Shown here piece by piece: positions 1-12,814 of a DNA stretch of 64,000 bases (positions are counted from its first letter, which is position 1; the number at the start of each line of letters is the position of its first letter). Origin of the DNA: Stichopus chloronotus (lineage: Eukaryota > Echinodermata > Holothuroidea > Aspidochirotida > Stichopodidae); assembly GCA_021234535.1 (NCBI GenBank), contig CM037848.1, forward strand, positions 14,401,444-14,465,443. Direction: 5' to 3'. A program made the position numbers and the translations under genes. The notes under the pieces were generated by a model. That model was not told where the DNA came from. It saw only the letters and a list, made by a program, of their open reading frames with translations, and made no database searches.

Positions 1-2344
1 TTTCAAACATTGCTGAACATTTTACACTCCAGAATGAGATATAATAACACATGTTTGCTTGCCGTACAAACAAGCCGAGCTGCTTTCGTTTTTAAGAGCC
101 TTGAAGTGCAGTCTAGAGTCTTGTATGTATATTACTTCGTTTAAGTTGGCATTTAAATTCACTCACAACAGGCGATGTCAATGAACCACCAGCAAACTGC
201 GCATGCTCGGCACAGTGCGAGACACTTTGTGCCAAAAACAAGTGTGGCATTCAGGCAAGTGACTTTAAACTTAATTTTCAATTAAGGCAACTTTATATTG
301 TTGCCTTGATTTGGGACTTTCCGACTCAGTGCTACCTCACTAGTAAATATCACCATACCTATAAGCATTAAATGGGAGCACCCAATCATCCATGGGACAT
401 AGCACCTCTCAAAGACCTAAAAAAAAACGTTTATTACCGTCGAAGCAATAAACCTCGCCAATCACATTGTACCGAACTAAAAAAAAAAACAATCTTACGT
501 CACTATATGCTCAGTCAGCAAAGGTTCCTCACTGACCACCAGTTTTACCTCACTAGTTACTTTCAAACAGTTTGGTTTGTATCCGGGAATTTAAAAATTT
601 CACGAAATAGAAGTTTCTGTCACCCATTTATATCGACTATTAAAAGTATTTTAAGAAGATCTTCCAGACTATTTCGTGATGATGTCTTAAAGGGATTAAA
701 CTGAGTCTCCAATTTTATTCTGAGGCATCAGCAAACTCTCGCATTAGCAAATCTTATTTATACTTCACGAGTAGCATTCATGACGTTTCAAAATATTGCG
801 CATATTCAAGGTACAAACATAAGTTATCATAAATTTAGCGATCCAGTGATAAAAGTATTGTCACAGTATTCAAAAGAATCATACATGAATTATATTCGAC
901 GACTAAACAAATTGGTTTTAATGAACTTTCTCTTGAAAACAGGAAGTATCCTTCATTTAGGGTTCATTTCACCGATATAGATAAATAGCAACATTCCACG
1001 CTACTTAATGGCGCCGTAGACAGGTTGTGGTGGCGAGGAGGTATCTTTCGGTCAAAGCCGAATCTGACGCAACTGTTTATTTAAAATTCGTAAACTTGTT
1101 AACTTTAATATGCATGCTGCAGCTAAAATGCAACTTTTTTTTGGACAAAGATTAAGCTCAATTCTGTTTCTTGCGATTATTTTGTGACTGAAGGAGAAGC
1201 CCTCCAGTGAATTGAACAAAACCACTTTGAACACAAACGTTCTCACAACTTATAGCAAAAAGCCACGTGGTAATGTTTTTATTTCCTTTAAAAATTAAAC
1301 TTTGATGTAAAATGTATCCTTAATTCAGATAGACATACAGAGGGTTAAAGTTATGAATCAGTGTCGGTCGCAACAATGTTAGAACACATGTATCGAATAT
1401 AACACCACTCATGTAAGGACAACTCTGAAAATATAATTTGGTTCCAGATTAACTGAGCTTTAAATTATGAAAAACTAGATAAACTTTTTTAAGTGACAAT
1501 AGAATTCTATAGAAGTCACTCGATGATTGGTATTCAAACATGCTGAAGTTAGTATGGGAGCAGATCATTGTTAGTGCATGCCCTTGTGACCTGTCCACGT
1601 AGGTCTCTTTCTTAACGTATTATACTTTTCGTACCCAATCCCCTCAGTGCTCGCCCATTATCTCCAATAAAGTCTATTTCGTTCAACCAAACTAATGTCG
1701 GCTTAATGAAATTACCACACTACTAGCAAACTGTTTTTATCTTTGGAAAAAAAAAACAAACAAACAAATGGACACAGTGGACAAATTTTAATGTTAAAAT
1801 GTGTATGATTATAAAAAAAAGTACTCTATTAAGCATTGTAAACTAATAGGTGGGATAAGGGAACAATACAAATTTCTATCGAAAAATAGAATCGAATAAG
1901 GTTTATTATCAGTGTATTATACTGGAAGTTTCAATCGAAATGTTCGCTTCATTCCTCATCTCAATCAAGTTTGGTTTATAGAGAGTACCCCTCGGTGGAC
2001 AACATTAAAAGGTGAACAGTTGAAGTTACAATTAGCCGACGACGAATATCCTAAGCTATAGCCTATTAAAACTGATTCATTTGAAACCTTCATAATTGCT
2101 CAAGTGACAATATAAAATATCAAACAGCAATGTATAGGGAGCAATCACGCCCTGCTCATAACGCCAATAAAATTACAATTTTGCGAAACGGAACATTAGC
2201 AAAATATTCAGTGCTTTGGATCAGAATGTATTCCTGTCTTATTCCCCACTTCTGACATTACGTCGTTAGAGTGAATTATTTTTTTTAATATCATACTACT
2301 GCAGTTGTGTCCTAGCTACAAAAGTGAGCTCACGTATTACGTAC
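1..2344. other. Part of L1 intron 2
   Basis: No lectin exon found. It holds the doubtful + strand cysteine-rich stretch (172-254). Near 2090-2160, sequence like CAAGTGACAATATAAAATATC matches exon-2-proximal intron 2 sequence of L2, L3 and L4. The rest is AT-rich without recognisable features. Confidence 0.6.
172..254 (+). CDS. Possible short cysteine-rich exon (uncertain)
   Basis: On the + strand an acaacag acceptor is followed by an 83-nt open stretch reading DVNEPPANCACSAQCETLCA then KNKCGIQ, and by CAG|gcaagt, which fits the rarer GC-AG donor type. Five cysteines lie in 16 residues (CxCx3Cx3Cx4C). It sits in intron 2 of L1 on the opposite strand, with no partner exon recognised. The sequence also includes a GCGCATGC string common in noncoding parts of this window, so chance is quite possible. 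I do not assign a function. Confidence 0.2.
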
Positions 2345-2504
2345 ATCCTGCTCACGAAATGACTTCCAGTAATGGTAGACGAATTCTTGCTCTTCCATTG
2401 AGTGTATAGATACCAGATCCGCGAGATCTCGCAGATGTTCTTCGGTGCTGAAAAGGCGGCAAAAGTTGAGGGCGTCGTACCAGGATACTTCCTCAGCAAA
2501 GTAC
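2345..2504 (-). CDS. L1 exon 2: CTLD first half
   Basis: Internal exon of 160 nt with acceptor cacacag|G and donor GAT|gtacgt. It reads YFAEEVSWYDALNFCRLFST, EEHLRDLADLVSIHSMEEQE, FVYHYWKSFREQD, the same protein sequence as L2. No start codon lies in its frame, so only a shadow frame shows as an ORF. No exon 3 is found between here and base 1; other intron 2 lengths in the array are 1.35-3.8 kb, so exon 3 is expected just outside the window. Confidence 0.85.
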
Positions 2505-2824
2505 CTGTGTGCGATATGTAATAAATTAGAACAATTTCAGTGATTTATCAGATTCGTGGCATCCGTCCAGGAGGAGTTAAGAGTAGAAGAGATCGAGGTA
2601 TTAAAGGTACATCAGGGGGTTGCATTAAGCGCAGCAAAGATTTCTACATGGAGAGCCCTAAGCGCAGGTTAAGCGGGGCGCCACCACTGGGTACTGCAGA
2701 AAGAGTGATGAAAAATTTCACAAAAATGGCCCTCAGAGGTTATGGGAAAAGGCATTTACTCTCTCGCCTCGTAGGCCAGTGATTCGGATAAGTAGACTTC
2801 TAGAATGGCCGGTGGGGATGTTTC

Positions 2825-3690
2825 ACCCTATATATTTTTTTTTCATATCTCAGTGTAGCACATATAATGGCGTAAAAAGATACCAAATATTGCACCGGGT
2901 CCCGTCTAAGGTAAGATGATAATTGAAAAAAATTCTCAATAAATTTGAAGCACCATACGAATTTCGCATATTTCAGTCTCGAAGGGACGATGGTCGGCAA
3001 ATCGGAAACGCTAGTTGGGTTTTTTTTTCTAAACTCTGCAGTCCAATACATTCGATGCTATACTTTTAAAGATGCCACATGATACACCATTTTGGGTCTA
3101 AGGTTACCGGCAAATGGAAATTCTAAAAAAAATCTGAAATACCATTCGAATTTCTCTTTTGAATTCCTCATCTTTCAGTCTAGCAATGATGTTAGTCAGA
3201 ACATCTAAGAAATACCAGTTGGAATTTTACATATCTCAATCTAGCACATTTTATGACTTCAAAAGCGGCCAAATATTGCATAGATTGTGTCTAAGGTTGA
3301 AGAGAAGGTGAAAAAGTTTTCAAAAGGGAATGGGGATAACTCCTTCCCTACAACCCTCTCCAGGCCACCCATTAATTTTCTCATGCTTTTCCCCACCTAT
3401 CAAAATGATATTGCATGACATTTTCTCTCATCAAGGTAGCTTTCATTTACAATCATTATACTTTGGTAATTAAATATCATTTACTTTGGTAAGCAATCAT
3501 CGACGGTTGTGACACTAGTACTACTAAAAAAAAAACTGTTATCGCTAGAGAGCAAAAACTGTTGGAATAAATTTTGTGGAAATATCATTTCTAGGGGAAA
3601 ACTTGACTGCAATAGATGTAAAATGTTGCACCAGCTTTTGTCTAAGTTTACTTGGTAGTTAAAAATAAATTTCTCAAAAAGCGTTTTCGT
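2825..3690. repeat. Degenerate tandem repeat, about 200-bp unit
   Basis: Units share CATATCTCAxTxTAGCACAT, CCAAATATTGCA and GTCTAAGGTTA. Copies start near 2840, 3050, 3230 and 3590, strongly diverged. Confidence 0.6.
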
Positions 3691-3837
3691 TAGAATTTTA
3701 TAACTGTTGAATTAACCTTTCTGGAAATAACGATAGCACAAATATTAAAGATAAGAGCAATCGAAATTACTATTAATTTTCCACAGACTTTTTTACGTGA
3801 GAAATTACAGACATAAGATCCCTATTTCAGCAAAAAA

Positions 3838-4855
3838 TGCTTGCGAAGTATTCAAAGAAAATATGAAAGCGGATGCGTATTTGGTCATGATTCTTGTATC
3901 ATATCAAACCACCTGATATGTATTACCATATTTCATAGACTGATTTTTTTTACATGAATTGAGGACATAACTATAACGGCTGAGTACATGCAATTTAAAT
4001 ACACCCGGAAAGTGCCGTTTCCTGTCATTTGAAAAGCCAGAATTTTCTTGTGCGCAGCTCCAACTATTGCTGGAGCCTCGCTTAATCATGGAGCCCCATG
4101 GATTAATAAGCCCACCAATTAATTGGCAACAAACAAAATTCGGCAAAAGTTCTCTGCTGAAACAATTTCTAGGCCGCCAGCGGGTATGTATTCAGCCACA
4201 AATATTTGCCAATCACTGAAAGAAAACGTGAAAGCGGATGGGTATTTTATTATGCATTTTCATAGATTTTTTTTCACATGAATTGAGAAACTGTAAACAT
4301 GATATCACTGTATTTCGTTTCTAGGTACATACATTTCAAATACACCCGGGAAGTGCAGTTTCCTACTGTCGTGGGTGGGTGGGGGGGGGGGTGAAATAGC
4401 CAATATTTTCTTGTGCGCTCCGCGCCAACAATGTAGGCGCTCCTCCTAGATAGTAATCCCGCTAATAAGCGGCAAACGAAATTCGGGCAAAAGATGTCTC
4501 CGTCAAAAAATTTCTAGGCGCCCTGTGCCTATGTGTTCAGCCTCAAATATTTGCGAAGAACTCAAAGAAATAATGAATGTGAATGTTTAATTCATGATGA
4601 TTCTTGTATCACATCAAAAAACTTCTGACACGTATTAACCGTTTTTCATAGATTGATTTTTTTTTTACATGAATTGAAAAATTTGCAGACATGATATCCC
4701 TAGTTAGAGGCTGGGTACATGTAGCTCACGTATACACCCGGGAAGCATCGTCCTCTGCCATCTGGGAGTAGAGTGTTGTTAAAAAGTCACAATTTTCTTT
4801 TACGCTTTACTCCAACCAATGGTGGTGCTTCGCTTAGATAATTCTGTCTTTACTC
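3838..4855. repeat. Tandem repeat, about 355-bp unit, nearly three copies
   Basis: Copies start at about 3840, 4204 and 4550 with TTGCGAAGxAxTCAAAGAAA. They share TTTTTTTACATGAATTGA, ATACACCCGGGAAG and TTTTCTTGTGCGC. Confidence 0.8.
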
Positions 4856-7800
4856 ATCACCCCCCCCCCCTCCCCAAAAATAATACTGGCCTTTTTGTGA
4901 AGACTTCACACCCTCCTTTAATTCTAAGCTCCCTCTCGATAAGGTATGCCTAGTGACAGAATCTGTCGGTGTGGGGATCACCACTCAGTTGGGAAAGAAC
5001 ATCCAGCCATTCGGAATTTTTACCCCCCTCCCCCAGGATATGACCCTAGCTTCGTCCCTGCTATCAAATATCAGGACTTACACTGCCATGGAACATTCTA
5101 AAGGTGACATGTGAAGACTTTGTCCATTCTGGACAAAAGTTTCAGAGCAGCGCTCTTGCTCTAAGAACTGGAAATGATTCCAGGAAAATTACTAAAAATA
5201 ATTACTTTTCGTTTCTGGGTTGCCAAAATTTCAGATCCCTGCCAACACTGAAGTCAAATGTATCTATTTGTTATTGAGATGAAGTACCGTTTATGATTTT
5301 CATTTAATACATATACCGAGTACTTCCTTCTTAACACTTCTATGCAGTATACAAATTTGAGACAGTTACATGGTTGTTAACTATAGACAACGGCGATATC
5401 AATTACTAATCTGTCTTTTGTACTGTTCTTGACATTTCTACAGGTCTTTAACAAGATTAGAAATAAACACAATGTGGTACGTGTCGTCCACTACAGTTAC
5501 GGTTTGAGTTAGGAGGATTTCTGTTCTGCAACAACATCGCCAGTGGTCAAGCAAAAACAAAGAAATGATATAACACGTAGGTTGTATGTCAAAAAACGAA
5601 AAAGAATCTGTATCTGGTTCTTGCAGGAAATTTCAGTAAACTTCTCATCTATTTGACCAAATATTAGACTTCTTTCTCTTTTATTCATTTGCATGTGATC
5701 CCATGTTAACAACAAGGATAAATGTATTCATTTATGTCAATTAAACAGTCGTTTCGAGTTGTGTGCCACCTTCTCTGAAAGTGTTGGCCACTAAACACCT
5801 GGGATCAAAGCATTGCTCTGAGTGAGCTGATTGTTTAAGGATTAGCTGACTTAAACGATGTTGCTAGGTGAGCTATATCCACCAGGACTCGCCTTATAAA
5901 GGAATTGAAATACATTTGAGCCACTTGAACAGCTAATCTTCCTTCGATTTAATGGGTCTTAAAGTATTAGCACTAATTATTTCTTTCGTTCCATCTCCTA
6001 CTGTAACAGCTCCGTGAACCAACCCTGATTCCGTACATGTTACTGTTCATTCCATGACTTCCTTTAGAATGGCATTCCTGTCAAATGAATTAAAAAAAAA
6101 AGCATAGGTACGTATTGCCCAGATCTACCCTGCCATCTTCTTTGTATTCTTATAACATTTTTTTTTGTGTACTTTTGTCATTATTTATAATTTTTATTTC
6201 TCTTTACATAATCTTCTGAACTATTTTAGATATTCTGTTTGATATGATTTGACAGAGTTTGTTCGTCAAAGCGGTTATTCTGGTAGTCTCGGGGTGGAGG
6301 GGGGGGGGGGAGGGCGGGGAGGAGGGTCTAATCTGACCCTCCATCGTTCATCGTTATCATCTTATCATATAATTATCTCATTATTATCAATATCCACGAA
6401 GAAATATGTCATCATCCTTACCCTCAGAGCAAGTCAATGTAGCGCGAATAACTGTAGGGCCTATGTGCGTTACAATCACAATCCATAACGTCGCTACCAA
6501 AACCTCATTTTTATCGTCTGAACTTCCTATACACGGATGACAGAATCTTTACTTATTTTCACACAATGATATAAAAATAAGTCGTTTCCAGTGCAGTCCA
6601 CTCACTTTACGAGTTTCAAGATTCATAAACAGCACGTCTGCCATATCTAACGCACCAGCGTGTAGGTAAAAACAAACTAACCGTGTTACATATGGAAATG
6701 TGACATCCCCACACACACCTCGCCCACCACCCCCGTTCCCGTCCTCTCGGAGAGTACATGATATGATTATGTGGCGTCTGGGCCATTGCAAAACAGATAA
6801 AGGTAAGGTTTTAACTTATTTGGCATTCCATTTTCCAATCGCTACGACACCATATACCTTGAGTCCTATGCAATAACATTTTACACTTCGTTACAAAAGC
6901 TACCTTAATTTTTTTTTTACAATCCAATGACGTAAAACTAATCCCCGAACCTCAGCTCACCACGAAAGTAATATAATTCCTTACTATGGACCAATTTACT
7001 ACAGCATCGTGTGTACCTTTGGATTGTAATATCTTGTTCTGTTAGACGATCAAACCTCCTTGACCGTAACGAAGTAAAATTCGTAACTTCGATAGTATTA
7101 ACACAGTTGTCATATACTTTAAAAATGACCGAAAGTGCCTTCAAGTAAACTCCAAGTGCAAAATAACACACTACAAGAGAGACTGTAATCATTCACTAAT
7201 TGCAACTACTGTAATATAAAAACTTTTTAACTATCGCAAAAATGTGTTTCTTCACTCTATAGAACACAATAGCAGTGGCATGTGCAGGATTTTAGATGTG
7301 GGGGGGGGGGGGGGGGAACGCAACCTGTGATTCCTCCGATTGACATGCATAGCAGTGTCACTAGTGCACCTTCGATGCATCACGAGCAAGAAGGGCGAGT
7401 GTGCACGCGTGGGATCAAGGGGCAAAGCTCCCGGAAGTTCCAGCAAGATAAGGTAATGAGAGTGCCTTAAATTTGTTTTAGAGGCCTTATTGATCAGATT
7501 TCTTTGGTTTCAAGTTATCCTCTACGTGTGGTAGGCTGCAGTGCGTCCCATACATTGACAGGACTGTAAGTTTAACATCACGAGGCCAGTCATTTGGTAA
7601 AGAAGGCTGCTTGAGATGATCGCGAAAGTTAACAATATACTTGTTTCATGAAATTTTCATAAAATGAGTATATACTAGAGGAACAAAGTTTAAGCGTTGA
7701 TTTATTTTTTCCCTGGAATCTAAAATGTAAAATTCAAAGCGCGCGAAGCGTGCGACATTTTTGAATTATCCTGTAGTAATATATTAGATTATCGGTACCA

Positions 7801-8439
7801 ATTTAAAGCTTATATAGTTCAACAATTGCACTGGCAGTTGGATCCTCTTGGGCATACTAAACTACGCAGTGCTTCTCTCCTCCAGTCACTGTAGACATAC
7901 CGCATGGCCAACACATGAGAGAGAATAGCAGCAACTAAGCTTTGCGGCATGAGATGAAATTACCTATTGGTCTACATAAACTGTGTACTCTGCCTTCATG
8001 TTACGTGGTAAGGTGGGCAGGGCCTGTGCTGTCTAGTAATGTAGGAAGGGACTACTGAAGAACCTGGAGGGATTCTAAGTTACAGCGGGCGTAGCAGGCC
8101 AAAAGTTTTGGTTCTCATCGGAAAAATTTCCCCTGGAGAGCAAAAACAGGCCTTTACGGAGGACTGCATTCTGTATCGTATCAACTAAGACTTCCCGACT
8201 GGGGTAGCATCAGCAGAAGGGGAGCCCCCCCTACCCTCATGTCCCTTAACCCCTGTGGGGAGTCTTCAATCTTTTTCTTTTCCCTTTACCCTTAAATTCC
8301 CCGACTATTCGCATGTGCCACCCCCCCCCCCCACTTTTTTAACAAAATACTGCACCATAGGTAAGGTAGAGATAAGTCGCTTGATTTAAAAACGAAAACG
8401 TTTACAATGCTTAAAAAAGAACAGTGCAAAAATTCAAAC

Positions 8440-8564
8440 CTGTAGCAATGGTTTCTCCAAGGTACCCAGAACAATGGACAAGGTTCTTGACAACTGTCGG
8501 CCGAGGTTTCACTTGCAAAAACAAGCATCGATACTGCAACAGGGAGTAAAACTGACAGCAACAT
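8440..8564 (-). CDS. L1 exon 1: signal peptide and start of CTLD (subfamily A)
   Basis: First coding exon, 41 residues plus AG of a split Arg. MLLSVLLPVAVSMLVFAS is a signal peptide, then DSCQEPCPLFWVPWRNHCYR. The position that is an upstream ATG in L2 and L4 is ATA here, which supports the MLLS Met as the family start. The donor is ACAG|gtttga. Intron 1 is the longest of the array (5.9 kb) because tandem repeats have grown in it. The third exon should lie left of the window, so the gene is only partly seen. Confidence 0.83.
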
Positions 8565-8620
8565 CGTTAGATTTGTTACTAAAGGCGATATGAAACTCGA
8601 AATAGTGTATTTGAAGAACG

Positions 8621-8780
8621 GATAGCATATGGAACAGACTGACTATGCATCACTGTATTTAATCATTTCGAAGTTGAATTGCAAGTAGCTTTCGGAAACG
8701 CTCGCATTTCTTTCGCTGCTGGCTTTACTTCGCATGCGCAAACGCATGTGTATGAAACACATACAGCTCAACCAATCTTC
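8621..8780 (-). promoter_or_regulatory. L1 conserved 5' flank: GCATGCGCA site and CCAAT box
   Basis: The flank shared by subfamily A genes holds a single-copy GATAGCATAT...ACTGT element at 8621-8658, CGCATGCGCA at 8731-8740 (close to the NRF-1 palindrome) and CCAAT at 8772-8776, reading as ATTGG on the gene strand. The same order recurs upstream of L4. Promoter function is inferred from conservation and position 60-215 bp before the ATG. Confidence 0.45.
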
Positions 8781-11700
8781 ATATTGGGTCACTACGGACA
8801 AATAGTGAAGTACATCGGTCGTAATAGCCCACATGTGTTTATTTGAACTTCTCAGCATACGTAAATTAATTAGTGAATGGACTGACCAGTTTAAATTTAC
8901 GTCGGACAGATAATGTTTCGAAAAATTAAAAAAATAAAACTAAGGAAGACCACAGCTGGAGCTCTGGTTTCGGAAAGATTGTTCTTTTCGTAAAGACTTG
9001 TTACGGTAGGCCTATATTTCAATCCACAGACCTCCGACACAAAAGCATTTGAAACGTAAGTATCGCTACCACAATGTACTGTAGACAATTCAGCCATCTT
9101 TCTTCGTAACACCTTATACAGTGCAAACTTACACAAAACTGCTAAACACCAAACCTCTTGCATAAAAAATGACTTATGGTTGTTTCCCAACACTTAACAT
9201 GTAGCTGTTTCTGTCATATCATTATAGAACTATTCGCTTACTAGATTTTAAATTATAATAGACTCTGAATTGCATGATTTCATAACTACGTATAACTCCC
9301 CCCCCCCCCCCCCCCCGTGCATTGACGGCACATAACAACATACAATGGTGCCCTCCAAAATGTAAACGACTGAACAGCACACTGTACGGTACATATATAT
9401 TGCTACAATAGGCGCATGTAGATTAATTGACAACTACAAGTTTTTAAGAACAAAACTGAATTCATCTATCGTATTTTAATTTATTGAAGGAACCATTCAA
9501 CATCAAGACAAAGTTTACATCTGCAGGGTAAGGAAAAGTCGTTGAAACAAGGTTTGTACTAATGGTCTCACATTTGAAAAACAGAAGTTTTGAATACAGC
9601 ATGAGAAAATTGACAGTTATAGAACTGCTTCTTCCCCCTCCTTCTCCACTTTTCAAACTAAGGTTGCAGTTCTCAGTGACATTATCATAGGTATTGTCTG
9701 GTAATTTGGTTAAGCGTTCTTTACTCTACAAAGAAAATGTTATTTCAATCTCATTTTCCTTTTCACAAATACCTGTATATGCACCGGTAAACCCTGTATA
9801 TTTTTTTCTATGCTTTTCCTTCAGATAGACCAGTCTCCCAAGTGGTACTCAGTAGCATCTTATGGTCAAAATGTGTCCGTCACATATCAAAGAAAATTAG
9901 AATAATTCCAGCATTTGTTTTTGTCAGTTGTTACTCAAGTATCGTTTGTGAAGATTCGAATGCAAAGTTTCAGTGTTGTCAAACTTTTTATAGCCAGTCT
10001 CTTGAGGTGTATGGAAATTATTACCGTAAATAAGATCGCCAAGTCCGAGAAAATTCATACACTCAGTGAGATAACCAACAAAATTGAGGTTAGAAAGGTT
10101 GGTCTGTAATTTTCCAGCGTATCGATAATTCACCTCAAATATTTAAAGCAATATATTGTATTTTAGGTTAACTTTCATTCGTAAATTGAAATGACGAGGA
10201 TGAAGACAAATCTACAGGAGCACGTGACACTTTCCTATTTGTTGTAGTGATCCATTAGGAAATCGTCTATGTAGTTGCATCTGTTACGTAATCGTTTGTT
10301 TCTTAAATCACGTGACGATCGAGTCATAGACAGGTACCAGTAGACATGACACATTATCATTACGTTTCATTATGAAGCAATTACGATTTCACCGTGTAGT
10401 ATTGAGGAGCATTTTCAAAATGCCTCTTGATCACCCGAACTAATTTTTTTTTTAATTTGACTTTGAAATGATTTTCCAAGTGGGAATCTTTGCCAACCTG
10501 AAGGAAAACGTCGGACAATTGTGAGAAAGACACTGCGGTCTTTTCTGTTTACAATCTAATTCCAAGTCAGCAATTAACAAGCATCTTAAGGGTATTACAT
10601 CCTACGAATAAGACAAAGGAGAAATCACCAGAGTTGAGAATAATCTGGGTCGCTGACTGAAATGACACTTTAAATTAATCCGAATTTCCCTTTAACTGTT
10701 GGTGAGACTTCATTCAAGTTAAAAAAGAACAGATAAAACTCTGCCACGTCGCAAATTGATCGACGTATACTTGTTCACCATGTTTTCGAACTCAACAGGT
10801 TAAGTTGTGATGGATCAAAGAAAGGTACTCTGCTCATTGTGAACTTTGTCCCCTACCTCTTACCCCCCCCCCCCGGCACATTCTCTCTCTTTTCTCTTCA
10901 TGGATCACTCTATGGCATTTTCACAGTTGACCTGCTCCTCCCCACATGTATTTACTCTAAAGATGGCTATTGATTGTAATCAACGTGCGCCCTCTGTTGA
11001 TAACGTTGGACCTTCGCATGATCGTAGGGTCATTGGGTTGACTGTGGTAGATTAAACTATATTCCGACGTTAAGGTGTGGGGGGGGTACAAGTTAGAGGA
11101 GGAGAGGAGCAATACAAGCAGGATTGATGTGACGTTGTAAGGTGAACTGAATTTCAATTCTAAATTTATAAATCTGATTTTTCTTGAAATGGTATATTTG
11201 TTCCACATATTTTATTCTTGTCGTAATATCAAAAAGATTAATCAAAACTTGTAGACGTTCCATATCCGGATATAAAGTATAAAGTTCACAGACTTGCACT
11301 TAAACAATTGGCTATTTGTTTAGGTACAAAAAAAATGTATTACGGTTCTTAAACGTCTTTCAGCAAAAATGAAGCAGCAACATTCTTAAATCCTGTTCCA
11401 TCAAACCATAAAACATTCCAAAGTCACCACAGTTGCTCTCATCTTCATATCACATATATTACAGTACCCCATCGACCTAATAGCCTAGTAATTTAAAATT
11501 TGGCTTTGATATTCTGCAATCAAAATAACAGATTGAGCTTTCCAGCAAAATGTTTTCTCGTTTTTTTTTCTCTTGGGACCCCGGGGGACCGGATAGGGGG
11601 TGGGCTTGACATCACGGTAACGAATTCCATCTACTTGACATTAGTTGTTTCCAATATGGGTAAACTTCGGTCAGAATTTGGAACTTTCATGAAACAACAG

Positions 11701-12354
11701 TTGCAGTACACAAAAGGCAGTAATTAATCAATCAATAGAACTATACCTCAAAAAATTAAGCTTAAACTTAGAAATTGAGAACAGTCTATTTAGAATAGGT
11801 CCGGGTACATAGCCTATATGTGTATCATTTAGAATAAGCCTAGGCCTAGATTTTTCATACATCAGGATCTATTCGATACTATCGTTATTCGATGAGACAC
11901 AACACGTAGATGCTGTTTAATAACTTGAATAAGAATCTATTAAACAACACTTTGCCGATTTGGAGACAGCAAAACAAAAGCCTTCATTCAACCAAAATGT
12001 ATTGGAAGACAGGGGTATAGGCTGGGTGGTGAATAGGAGGGACTGGTGCGGTCAGGTGGAGTTCAAAATAATTAAAATCCACAGAAAAATAAACAACATA
12101 AATCAATACAATGATATCAAAATGTAGCAACAGTTTGCATCTACCCCACGGTATGGGACCCAAAATTTTCCAAAGGGAGATGGGACTCCCGCTGCCGGGT
12201 GAAGATCGGCTCATAAATTAAGAAAAATTCCCCAGGAGGAAAATAAAAAAAAAATAAACCGTTACTGAATCTACAGAAATTCACGAAAGTACTCAATTCC
12301 ATAGCATCGAATGTAGCATCATTCTACATCAAGCCCACTTTACTTACGCATGTT

Positions 12355-12412
12355 CCCCTCCCCCTTAAGCCCCTCCCCCTTAAGCCCGTCCCCCTTAAGC
12401 CCTTCCCCCAGG
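12355..12412. repeat. 16-bp tandem repeat
   Basis: CCCCCTTAAGCCCxTC repeated over three times, 3' of L2. Confidence 0.85.
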
Positions 12413-12559
12413 ATTGCGATCAGTTATGAGTTCCACCATATCAGAAGTGATCCCCCCCCCCCACCTACACTACTCAGACCAGTCTATGCCCCTAGATGTA
12501 GGACATAACAAAATAGTATTTGTAGAGTCTGTCCTAGTTTGATGAATGTAAACAACATG

Positions 12560-12814
12560 TCAGGCTTGGTAATATTGTTCAGGACGAGGCATTTTACACA
12601 TAAACTTAAAATGCCAGTCTTGACTGTCATGCACATCATGCCATTTGCCACGCGCACTGCCAAAGTCATACAACAAGTAGAGCCATTGTGAAGTATTTGC
12701 TTCTTCTCCGTCGTCGAAATAAGTAAAATCCAAGGGAGAACCGTCGGTCCATTTATGAACACCGTTTACTTCGTCGATCAATCCAATCCAAAGGCCGGGT
12801 CTATTTGGCCGATT
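12560..12814 (-). CDS. L2 exon 3: CTLD second half, stop
   Basis: Terminal exon of 84 codons plus stop, with acceptor ttgcag|AATCGG after a pyrimidine-rich tract. It has NRPNRPGLWIGLIDEVNGVH, WTDGSPLDFTYFDDGEEANT, LYDFGSARGKWHDVHDSQDW, FMCKMPRPEQYYQA. Only one Cys and no EPN/QPD motif, so calcium-dependent sugar binding by the usual site is unlikely. The frame is intact from acceptor to stop. Confidence 0.87.
   Translation of the reverse strand, partial: NRPNRPGLWIGLIDEVNGVHKWTDGSPLDFTYFDDGEEANTSQWLYLLYDFGSARGKWHDVHDSQDWHFKFMCKMPRPEQYYQA

Larger units (their letters stand above)
2505..8439. other. L1 intron 1
   Basis: The first 200 bp match L4 intron 1 (CCGTCCA...GGAGTTAAGAGT). Two tandem arrays follow (2825-3690 and 3838-4855), then G/C runs at 4381, 4861, 6300 and 7300. 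Near 7130, GAAAGTGCCTTCAAGTAAAC matches an intron 1 motif of L2, L3 and L4. No gene seen. Confidence 0.6.
8565..12559. other. Between L1 and L2
   Basis: L1 promoter flank on the left; a 19-base C run at 9298-9316; a segment at about 9290-9440 that resembles 48590-48690; the L2 3' flank with the shared downstream block near 11850-11985; and a 16-bp tandem repeat at 12355-12412. No gene recognised. Confidence 0.55.

Noticed and set aside
1..40. CATTTTACAC near base 20, resembling the end of exon 3, considered as L1 exon 3
   Set aside because: Only about ten bases match, with no WHD or WIGL sequence beside it; L1 exon 3 is more likely outside the window.
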